Source: an uncultured Bacteroidota bacterium (lineage in GTDB: Bacteria > Bacteroidota > Bacteroidia > Chitinophagales > S012-47). From it: a stretch of DNA of 11,194 nt. A program made the position numbers and the translations under genes. This document shows, one piece after another, positions 6,249 to 11,194 of the stretch. Numbering within the stretch: the first letter of the stretch is position 1; each line of letters begins with the position of its first letter. The stretch covers positions 1-11,194 of the forward strand of contig CAJXXO010000059.1 in NCBI GenBank assembly GCA_913062655.1, written 5' to 3'. The notes beneath the pieces are model-generated. The model was not told where the DNA came from and ran no database searches. It worked only from the letters and a program-made list of their open reading frames with translations.

Positions 6249-7229
6249 TTATTTTGCGGCCGTCCACTCCGGGTCGTACCGATCGTGTTTTTTGTCTATC
6301 GGCTCAAGCGACATCAGGTAGGCATACATCGCCTTGATGTCTAGCGTATCCATTTCTGCGTAGTACAGCCAGGGCATCTCGCTGTTAAAATCGCCATTAC
6401 CAACCGGTTTATGGACGTAGGCACTGTCACTGTACATCTTAAATAAGTGGATAAACTCCGCTTCACTCATATCACCAATCCCATTCGGATGTGGCGTGAT
6501 GTTCATACTGATGGCTGCACCACCTGTAGGCTGTGGAAAGGGGTTGCCCCCCGCCATATACTGATCCATCATAAATTGGCCCCTGTCGTCCATCGGGGTG
6601 TGGCAATCACTGCAAGAAGATACCGTTACCACGTATTTACCATATGCCACCAGATCATCTTTATCCGGTATGGGTTGATGGTCAGGCTCGGTGGGCATGG
6701 TATTCATGATCAAACTGAGGGGAAAACTGATCTCACTATCCGGCACCTCATTTTCTATTGGTTCCAGGGTTTTCATATAGGCGATGATGCTGTAAATATC
6801 CTCCCGGCTCATCTTTGCGTAATTGGGCCAGGGCATGAGCGGAAAGAGTGCGTCACCATCTGCATTCACCCCACTTACAATAGCCCGATACAATTCTCCA
6901 TCGGTCCAGTCGCCAATAGCTGCAGGCGTGATATTGGGCGAGCGAAGTACACCAAATGGCATCTGCCATTCATGGCCGCCCATACCTACTGTTCCTTCTT
7001 GCAAGGGATGCCCAAACAGATTATCGTTTCGCTGGCTGTGGCAATCTATGCAGGCAGCGGCATGGTTGAAGAGGTAGGCCCCGCGCTCTATACGGTCGGG
7101 TGTCACCTCAACAGTAATGTCAGGTGCTTCTACTCGGGGAAGGAAGGTGGAGAGGTAGAGGTAGCCACCGGCCAACACTACCAAGAGGAGTACAACGAGT
7201 ACCAGGAGTATTCGCCATACACGTTTCAT
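6249..7229 (-). CDS. Membrane-anchored diheme c-type cytochrome
   Basis: The product has 326 residues. An N-terminal hydrophobic helix (about 6-28) after MKRVWR acts as an uncleaved anchor or signal, placing the rest in the periplasm. Two heme-binding CxxCH motifs lie in repeated cytochrome c domains: CIDCH (60-64) and CSDCH (206-210). Each domain later has a similar MPW...Y stretch (LMPWPNYAKMSREDIYSIIAYM from about 131, and EMPWLYYAEMDTLDIKAMYAYL near 285-306), where a methionine probably supplies the sixth ligand. NITP occurs in both domains. The layout resembles the cytochrome subunits of membrane dehydrogenases, and it likely passes electrons to the respiratory chain. No dehydrogenase or oxidase partner is adjacent, so its donor and acceptor are unknown. 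The ATG at 7229 gives the expected KRxW-anchor start. It is separated by 96 nt from the upstream hydrolase gene, with a possible promoter in between. Confidence 0.9.
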   Translation of the reverse strand: MKRVWRILLVLVVLLLVVLAGGYLYLSTFLPRVEAPDITVEVTPDRIERGAYLFNHAAACIDCHSQRNDNLFGHPLQEGTVGMGGHEWQMPFGVLRSPNITPAAIGDWTDGELYRAIVSGVNADGDALFPLMPWPNYAKMSREDIYSIIAYMKTLEPIENEVPDSEISFPLSLIMNTMPTEPDHQPIPDKDDLVAYGKYVVTVSSCSDCHTPMDDRGQFMMDQYMAGGNPFPQPTGGAAISMNITPHPNGIGDMSEAEFIHLFKMYSDSAYVHKPVGNGDFNSEMPWLYYAEMDTLDIKAMYAYLMSLEPIDKKHDRYDPEWTAAK

Positions 7230-7253
7230 AGGTTAGGTTTTTGGTTTACACTA

Positions 7254-7286
7254 TGAAACTACACTTTTTCTGAAAGAAATGGCAAA
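7254..7286 (-). promoter_or_regulatory. Possible promoter of the diheme cytochrome gene
   Basis: On the minus strand TTTG (7286-7283), a 21-nt spacer and TAGTTTCA (7261-7254) give a correctly spaced -33 and a degenerate -7 box, with the last two bases off consensus. The start site would be about 20 nt before the ATG at 7229. The -33 overlaps one arm of the inverted repeat at 7285-7321. Confidence 0.3.
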
Positions 7287-7321
7287 TCAACTATATGATA
7301 GTAGCTCATTTTGAGTTGATT
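7285..7321 (-). repeat. 8-bp inverted repeat between the hydrolase and cytochrome genes
   Basis: AATCAACT (7285-7292) and AGTTGATT (7314-7321) are perfect inverted copies 21 nt apart, starting 4 nt past the stop of the hydrolase gene. There is no T run after the second arm on the minus strand, so it is a poor intrinsic terminator. Since one arm touches the candidate -33 of the cytochrome promoter, an operator is also possible. Confidence 0.35.
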
Positions 7322-7325
7322 GCAA

Positions 7326-8168
7326 TCACTTAACGCTACTGATCGGGAAGGTTTCTTTCAGCCGGACACCTTTTTCCGTTTGCATGACTGTGCAAGCTTC
7401 AGCCATGTTGTCGTGCTCCAGTAAGAGGATAAATTCCTTTTCGGCTGCCTCTTGTAAAAAGGCGGGTTTTTCTTCCATAGTCAATAATGGACGAGTATCG
7501 TAAGCCATCACCCAAGCGGTAGGGATGTGTACATGCGAAGGCAGCAGGTCTGCCATGTAAACCAGGGTTTGGCCTTTATAGTCCAGCTCGGGAATCAATT
7601 GTTTATCCGTATGCCCGTTGGCGAGTCGGAAACGGAACCCTTCAAACAACTGCAGGATTTCGTCACCCTTAAGGAACTGTAGCTGCCCGCTTTCCTGTAT
7701 AGGCAAAATATTCTCTGAGAGAAAGGAAGCACGCTCCCTGGGATTGGGGTTGGTAGCCCAGGCCCAGTGGTCTTCATGCGACCAATAGGTAGCATTGGCA
7801 AAGGTTGGCACCAGCTTATCGCCTTCCCGTTTCACGGCACCACCACAATGGTCAAAATGGAGGTGGGTCAACACTACATCGGTAATATCATTTGGGGTGT
7901 AGCCCAGCTTTTGGATGGAACCCAACAGTGAATCTTCCCCGTGCGGTTCATAGTAGCTGAAAAACTTGTCACTCTGCTTATCGCCCAAGCCGGTATCGAT
8001 CAAAACCAGCCGGTCACCCTCTTCTACCAGCAGACAACGCATATTCCAGGTGCACAAATTGTTGCTGTCGCAGGGGTATTTCTTCTGCCATAGGGTTTTG
8101 GGTACCACGCCAAACATGGCACCTCCATCCAATTTGAATAAACCGGCTTCTACCTTATGAATATCCAT
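7326..8168 (-). CDS. Metallo-beta-lactamase-fold hydrolase
   Basis: The product is 280 residues, of the MBL superfamily with AHL-lactonase-like organisation. The zinc site is complete: HLHFDH (102-107) supplies H102, H104, D106 and H107. H186 is in ANGHTD, D207 in MADLLPS, and H252 in LEHDN. LIDTG (56-60) is the usual strand before it. HVHIPTAWVMAYDTRP (212-227) is typical of a Bacteroidota subgroup annotated only as MBL-fold metallo-hydrolase. The substrate could be a lactone, thioester or other ester and cannot be read from the sequence. The ATG at 8168 is chosen because a strong Shine-Dalgarno (AAGGAGG) sits just before it, and the family N-terminus begins there. An upstream ATG at 8222 would overlap ribH by over 40 nt. 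It is the last gene of the pdhA operon, 10 nt after ribH. Confidence 0.88.
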   Translation of the reverse strand: MDIHKVEAGLFKLDGGAMFGVVPKTLWQKKYPCDSNNLCTWNMRCLLVEEGDRLVLIDTGLGDKQSDKFFSYYEPHGEDSLLGSIQKLGYTPNDITDVVLTHLHFDHCGGAVKREGDKLVPTFANATYWSHEDHWAWATNPNPRERASFLSENILPIQESGQLQFLKGDEILQLFEGFRFRLANGHTDKQLIPELDYKGQTLVYMADLLPSHVHIPTAWVMAYDTRPLLTMEEKPAFLQEAAEKEFILLLEHDNMAEACTVMQTEKGVRLKETFPISSVK

Positions 8169-8172
8169 GATT

Positions 8173-8179
8173 CCTCCTT
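8173..8179 (-). promoter_or_regulatory. Strong Shine-Dalgarno of the MBL hydrolase gene
   Basis: On the minus strand AAGGAGG (8179-8173) lies 4 nt before the ATG at 8168 and overlaps the ribH TAA. It fixes the start of the hydrolase. No other gene in the window has a comparable site, as expected for Bacteroidota, so it stands out and may ensure reinitiation after ribH. Confidence 0.7.
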
Positions 8180-8670
8180 TATTGTAGCTGCCTGTACAGA
8201 TCAGCCATTTTGATCGCAGCAATAGCTACTTCTACGCCTTTATTGCCGTGTTTACCCCCTGCCCGGTCGAGGGCCTGCTGCCGGGTGTTGGGCGTCAGCA
8301 CGCCAAATAGTACCGGTCGGTGGTGGGTGATGTTCAATTGCATCAATCCTTCAGCAACGGCCTGATTGATATACACATCATGATCGGTCTCTCCTTTAAT
8401 GACGCAACCGATGGTGATCACGGCATCCAATGACTGTGTGTGGAGCAGTTGATGGGCGCCACTGACCAATTCATAAGCACCGGGGACATAGACTGTGCGG
8501 ATGTTATTCTCCTTAGTACCGTGTTGCAACAGGGTGCTCCGGCAGCCTTCATACAAAGGGAGCGTTATGTCTGCATTATATTCCGAAACAACAATGCCGA
8601 ATCGGAACAATTCGGCATTGGGAACCCGCTCGGGGTTGTATTCACTTAAGTTACGTTCGGCTGACGCCAT
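8179..8670 (-). CDS. ribH: 6,7-dimethyl-8-ribityllumazine synthase
   Basis: This 163-residue cytosolic enzyme condenses 5-amino-6-ribitylamino-uracil with 3,4-dihydroxy-2-butanone 4-phosphate to form lumazine, the penultimate step of riboflavin synthesis. It usually assembles as pentamers or 60-mer shells. VPGAYELV (62-69), GCVIKGETDHDVY (88-100) with catalytic His97, FGVLTPNT (122-129), and QALDRAGGKHGNKG (132-145) with Arg136 at the phosphate site are all present. Length is normal. The ATG at 8670 is one base after the TPR gene stop, so translation is probably coupled. The MBL hydrolase gene follows 10 nt after its stop. No other rib gene is in the window. An 11-bp perfect hairpin (8592-8620) lies inside codons 17-27. 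Identification is secure. Confidence 0.97.
   Translation of the reverse strand: MASAERNLSEYNPERVPNAELFRFGIVVSEYNADITLPLYEGCRSTLLQHGTKENNIRTVYVPGAYELVSGAHQLLHTQSLDAVITIGCVIKGETDHDVYINQAVAEGLMQLNITHHRPVLFGVLTPNTRQQALDRAGGKHGNKGVEVAIAAIKMADLYRQLQ
8592..8620 (-). repeat. 11-bp perfect hairpin inside the start of ribH
   Basis: CAATGCCGAAT (8592-8602) and ATTCGGCATTG (8610-8620) are perfect inverted copies around a 7-nt loop, CGGAACA on the plus strand. In the ribH mRNA the stem starts about 50 nt after the start codon and is followed by TTGTTTC, so it resembles a weak terminator or attenuator. It encodes part of the N-terminal strand (NAELFRFGI), so coding constraint could also explain it. Confidence 0.6.
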
Positions 8671-8671
8671 C

Positions 8672-9340
8672 TTATGACTTTTTTGCTTCGGCTTCAGCGT
8701 GTTCGATAAAGCGATTTATCTGCTGTCCCTCACGAGAGTTGGGGTACTGTTGCTGTATCTCCTCGTATACCTGCAACGCCCCTTCAAAATCACCTTGCTG
8801 CATCATAAAGTCTCCCGCCAGTTGTAGCAGGTAAGGCGTGTAGAAGTCATTCTCTACCGCTTTGTAGGCCTTCTTGTATTGGCTCATGGCAGCATCCGTA
8901 TCACCGATTTGTGCATAGGCGTGGCCCAACGATTCATATTTACGTGCACGTAGCATTTCACTTTCTGTGCTGAAGCTCTTCAGGTAAGTGATCGCGTTCT
9001 CATAATCGCCCAATTGGAGAAAAGAAACGCCTGCATAGTACTCCGCCAGGTTGCCGTACTTGGAGCGACCATATTTATCAATAATCTCCAGGAAACCGGG
9101 GTTCAAGCCATCGCCATACAACGCCAGGTTGAAGGAGTCTGCAGCAAAATATTGCTGTGGCATCTCCATCAATGGGGCAGCGGCTTTGGTTTGCGAGGTC
9201 TTCTGATAGCCGCGGTACAAAAAGAATGCTACTACCAATACGATTACCACACCGATACCGATGAAGAGGTTTTTATTCTTTTCGTACGCCTCCTGTATCT
9301 GTTCCAGGGGCTGCTTGTCTTTCGTTGCTTCTTGTGTCAT
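8672..9340 (-). CDS. Single-pass membrane protein with tetratricopeptide repeats (YfgM-like layout)
   Basis: The product has 222 residues. A polar, charged N-terminus (1-24) is followed by one membrane helix (about 25-42, LFIGIGVVIVLVVAFFLY). The rest has at least three TPR-like helix pairs: about 97-125 (LAEYYAGVSFLQLGDYENAITYL), 132-163 (YESLGHAYAQIGDTDAAMSQY) and 168-200 (LLQLAGDFMMQQGDFEGALQVY). The layout resembles YfgM, a TPR protein attached to the SecYEG/chaperone system in E. coli, and similar proteins sit near ribH and recF in many Bacteroidota. Equivalence to YfgM is inference. The repeats should face the periplasm if the basic residues before the helix stay inside, though the positive charges after the helix make the topology uncertain. 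It lies 12 nt after pdhA and one base before ribH, inside the operon. Confidence 0.85.
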   Translation of the reverse strand: MTQEATKDKQPLEQIQEAYEKNKNLFIGIGVVIVLVVAFFLYRGYQKTSQTKAAAPLMEMPQQYFAADSFNLALYGDGLNPGFLEIIDKYGRSKYGNLAEYYAGVSFLQLGDYENAITYLKSFSTESEMLRARKYESLGHAYAQIGDTDAAMSQYKKAYKAVENDFYTPYLLQLAGDFMMQQGDFEGALQVYEEIQQQYPNSREGQQINRFIEHAEAEAKKS

Positions 9341-9352
9341 GGTTGTTTTGCA

Positions 9353-10363
9353 TTAATCTTTGATGAAAGGATAGTCCTGCTGTACATAGATATCCTCGTA
9401 CAGGGCACTTTCATCGGGATAAGGAGACTCTTCCGCAAATTCTACGGCTTCCTGTATCTCCTGTTTCACATCGTTTTGAATGGCTTTGATATCTTCCTCT
9501 TTCATGTAGCCTTTATCCAGGATTTCGTGCGCCAGGGTTGCAATCGGGTCTTTATCCTTGTATTGTTGCAACTCTTCTTTCGTACGATACTTGGCCGGGT
9601 CTGACATGGAGTGGCCTTTATAGCGGTAGGTACGGAACTCAAGCAAATAAGGTCCTTTACCATCGCGGCAGTGAGCGAGTGCTTTTTCCATGGCATCATG
9701 CACATTTTGTGGGTGCATGGCATCCACCGGCTCGTGGGGGATATCAAATGCGCAGCCCAATTTGTACAACTCTTCTACCGCACCGCTACGCTTTACCGCT
9801 GTACCCATTGCGTAGCCATTGTTTTCAATAATGTACACACAAGGTACCTTCCACATGGCGCCCATATTGATAGCCTCGTGGAACGAACCCTGGCGAACGG
9901 CACCATCACCCATCAAGGTGACACACACATTATCGGTACCCTTGTATTGTTCAGCAAAGGCGATTCCTGTACCGAGCGGGATGTGGCCGCCTACGATACC
10001 ATGCCCTCCATAGAAGCGCTCTTTTACATTGAAGAAGTGCATGGAGCCTCCTTTACCTTGGGTAGAGCCGGTTTTCTTACCATACAGCTCAGCCATAGCG
10101 GCTTTGCTGGAGATACCCCGCATCATACCCAAACCGTGGTCACGATAGGCGGTAATAATAGGGTCGTCTGGGCGTGTGGAAGACCACAAGCCTGCAGCAA
10201 TCGCCTCCTGACCAATATACAAGTGCAGGAATCCCCGTATTTTCTGCTGACCGTACATCTGCGCGGACTTTTCTTCCAGTCTTCTGATACGCAGCATCAG
10301 CTTATACCACTCGATGTAGGTCTCCTTCGTTATCTTTGTCTTGCCTTTTTTCGTAGCTGCCAT
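9353..10363 (-). CDS. pdhA: Pyruvate dehydrogenase E1 component, alpha subunit
   Basis: This 336-residue subunit, with E1 beta, carries out thiamine-diphosphate-dependent decarboxylation of pyruvate and acetylation of lipoyl-E2, feeding acetyl-CoA to the TCA cycle. The ThDP-binding motif runs from GDGAVRQG (152-159) to the ENN at 180-182. YRDHG (73-77), GKGGSMHFF (103-111) and GGHGIVGGHIPLGTGIAFA (119-137) are typical of PdhA. The YRYKGHSMSDPAKYR loop near 250-264 matches the loop phosphorylated in mitochondrial E1 alpha. The ATG at 10363 gives MAATKKGKTK then the family start. An in-frame GTG at 10390 falls in the promoter box and is rejected. No E1 beta or E2 gene is adjacent, so those subunits must be encoded elsewhere. 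A branched-chain 2-oxoacid E1 alpha is less likely given the pyruvate-type motifs and length. Confidence 0.95.
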   Translation of the reverse strand: MAATKKGKTKITKETYIEWYKLMLRIRRLEEKSAQMYGQQKIRGFLHLYIGQEAIAAGLWSSTRPDDPIITAYRDHGLGMMRGISSKAAMAELYGKKTGSTQGKGGSMHFFNVKERFYGGHGIVGGHIPLGTGIAFAEQYKGTDNVCVTLMGDGAVRQGSFHEAINMGAMWKVPCVYIIENNGYAMGTAVKRSGAVEELYKLGCAFDIPHEPVDAMHPQNVHDAMEKALAHCRDGKGPYLLEFRTYRYKGHSMSDPAKYRTKEELQQYKDKDPIATLAHEILDKGYMKEEDIKAIQNDVKQEIQEAVEFAEESPYPDESALYEDIYVQQDYPFIKD

Positions 10364-10378
10364 CCGCAAAAGTTTGCG

Positions 10379-10428
10379 CAAATATAACACAATAACACGC
10401 CAAAAATAAACCCTCTGTCGCTTGCAAA
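10379..10428 (-). promoter_or_regulatory. Predicted tandem promoters of the pdhA operon
   Basis: On the minus strand two exact TAnnTTTG boxes are present: TATTTTTG (10408-10401), with TTTG (10428-10425) 16 nt upstream, and TATATTTG (10386-10379), nearer the gene. The second would start transcription about 11 nt before the ATG at 10363. A palindrome TTTGCGCAAA (10373-10382) covers the end of the second box and the start site. Spacing of the first is slightly short. Both lie in the 58-nt gap between pdhA and recF or just inside recF. Confidence 0.5.
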
Positions 10429-11194
10429 TTACTCAGCTATCATGCGCCAATTTCAAGAGTTACGAAGCGGTGCAGCTTGCTTTTTCCACACCGGTCGTGG
10501 CCTTTACCGGACCCAATGGTAGTGGTAAGACTAATTTGCTCGATGCAATCTACTATTTGTGTATCGGTAAGAGCTACTTCAATCCCATTGATCAACAGAA
10601 CTTTCGACACGGCACCGATTACTTTCGGCTCGTAGGGCACTTTACCGCTGCCAGCGACACGTATAAGGTGGTTTGTACCAATGGAGGGGGCAAACGCAAA
10701 CAGTTGCAAGTGAATGGAGTGGCGGAGGCCAAATTAAGCGATCACCTCGGCCGCTTTCCGGTGGTTATGATCGCTCCCGATGATGTAATGCTCATTAACG
10801 GTGGGAGTGAGGAAAGACGTAAGTTTCTTGATTTCCTGTTATCCTTCACTGATCGGGATTACCTGCAAACCCTGCAGGATTACAACAAACTATTGCAACA
10901 ACGCAATCGACTCCTCAAGCAAATGGCCGATCAACAGCGGTGGGACAAACACTTACTGTCATCCTATGATGATCAATTGGCCCCTCTGGGCACTCAACTC
11001 TTTCTATGGCGAAATGCCTTTTTGGAGTCATTTGTGCCATTGTTTATGACGCAATACCACAAACTTGCGCAACACAAAGAAGAGGTCGACCTTGCGTACG
11101 ACAGTCCCCTGGCGCAGACGGACTTTCACACGCTGCTGGAGCGGCAGCAGGGGAAAGACCGGGGATTACAACGCACCACCAAAGGGATTCACCG
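10422..11194 (+). CDS. recF: DNA replication and repair protein RecF (3' end beyond window)
   Basis: RecF is an SMC-like ATPase that helps load RecA at gapped DNA together with RecO and RecR. The frame is open from 10410 to the right edge (257 codons from the proposed start). The protein begins MQITQLSCANFKSYEAV, matching the usual RecF start. Walker A is GPNGSGKT (30-37), followed by NLLDAIYYLCIGKSYFNP, a family hallmark. The family stretch GGSEERRKFLDFLLSF follows at about 127-142, then a helical arm rich in Gln, Leu and Asp. The C-terminal signature and Walker B lie outside the window. The start is TTG at 10422: it is the only initiator-type codon in frame that keeps the N-terminal strand, while the ATG at 10442 is in another frame. 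recF diverges from pdhA. No clear promoter or Shine-Dalgarno is seen for it. Confidence 0.93.
   Translation, partial: MQITQLSCANFKSYEAVQLAFSTPVVAFTGPNGSGKTNLLDAIYYLCIGKSYFNPIDQQNFRHGTDYFRLVGHFTAASDTYKVVCTNGGGKRKQLQVNGVAEAKLSDHLGRFPVVMIAPDDVMLINGGSEERRKFLDFLLSFTDRDYLQTLQDYNKLLQQRNRLLKQMADQQRWDKHLLSSYDDQLAPLGTQLFLWRNAFLESFVPLFMTQYHKLAQHKEEVDLAYDSPLAQTDFHTLLERQQGKDRGLQRTTKGIH

Noticed and set aside
6447..7256. Plus-strand open frame of 269 codons opposite the diheme cytochrome gene
   Set aside because: Its composition (many His, Cys, Thr and Ile with no domain logic) is that of an antisense shadow, and the minus strand encodes a clear cytochrome.
8168..8222. ATG at 8222 as the start of the MBL hydrolase
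   Set aside because: It would overlap ribH by 44 nt and ignore the strong Shine-Dalgarno before 8168.
9611..10387. Plus-strand open frame of 258 codons opposite pdhA
   Set aside because: pdhA on the minus strand has complete catalytic motifs over the same bases; the plus-strand frame has no recognisable protein character.
10363..10390. GTG at 10390 as the pdhA start
   Set aside because: It lies within the promoter boxes and adds a non-conserved MLYLRKLLR segment.
10440..10709. Minus-strand open frame of 89 codons near the right edge
   Set aside because: The plus strand here encodes the RecF ATPase core with Walker A, so this is a shadow.

Overview
The window looks like chromosomal, mostly core DNA from a member of the Bacteroidota. 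Evidence for this: several genes are preceded by boxes resembling the phylum's -7 promoter element (TAnnTTTG); nearly all genes lack a Shine-Dalgarno sequence; and the protein set is typical of the phylum (lone LuxE-like acyl transferase, DGDGDLG lipoprotein, TPR protein beside ribH and recF). A placement near Saprospiria or Chitinophagia is only an impression from protein style. I see no insertion sequence, phage gene, CRISPR array or defence cassette.

Layout. Positions 1-91 hold the start of an exported protein on the minus strand, cut by the window edge. It diverges from a SulP/STAS anion transporter (257-1786, +). The transporter ends tail-to-tail on rluF (1783-2487, -), sharing a CTAA overlap. 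A LuxE-family acyl transferase (2519-3508, -) lies just upstream of rluF and reads in the same direction. Diverging from it are a small lipoprotein (3551-4009, +) and hemN, the oxygen-independent coproporphyrinogen III dehydrogenase (4049-5416, +). hemN also ends in a CTAA overlap, with a 134-residue membrane protein (5413-5817, -). Upstream of that is a 54-residue membrane protein (5827-5991, -). A tRNA with CAT anticodon (6119-6195, -) follows, with its own promoter and terminator, then a membrane-anchored diheme cytochrome c (6249-7229, -).

The right third is a likely four-gene operon on the minus strand. It is transcribed from about 10375 downward: pdhA (pyruvate dehydrogenase E1 alpha), a TPR membrane protein, ribH (lumazine synthase) and a metallo-beta-lactamase-fold hydrolase, with gaps of 12, 1 and 10 nt. 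recF diverges from pdhA, appears to start at a TTG codon (10422) and runs off the right edge.

How the genes work together. Most are housekeeping: heme synthesis (hemN) and a c-type cytochrome, central carbon oxidation (pdhA), riboflavin synthesis (ribH), ribosome modification (rluF) and DNA repair (recF). No coherent new system stands out. The items most worth a second look are an 11-bp perfect hairpin inside the start of ribH, two convergent gene pairs that share the same four stop-codon bases, the pair of small membrane proteins, the mixed-function pdhA operon and the TTG start of recF.
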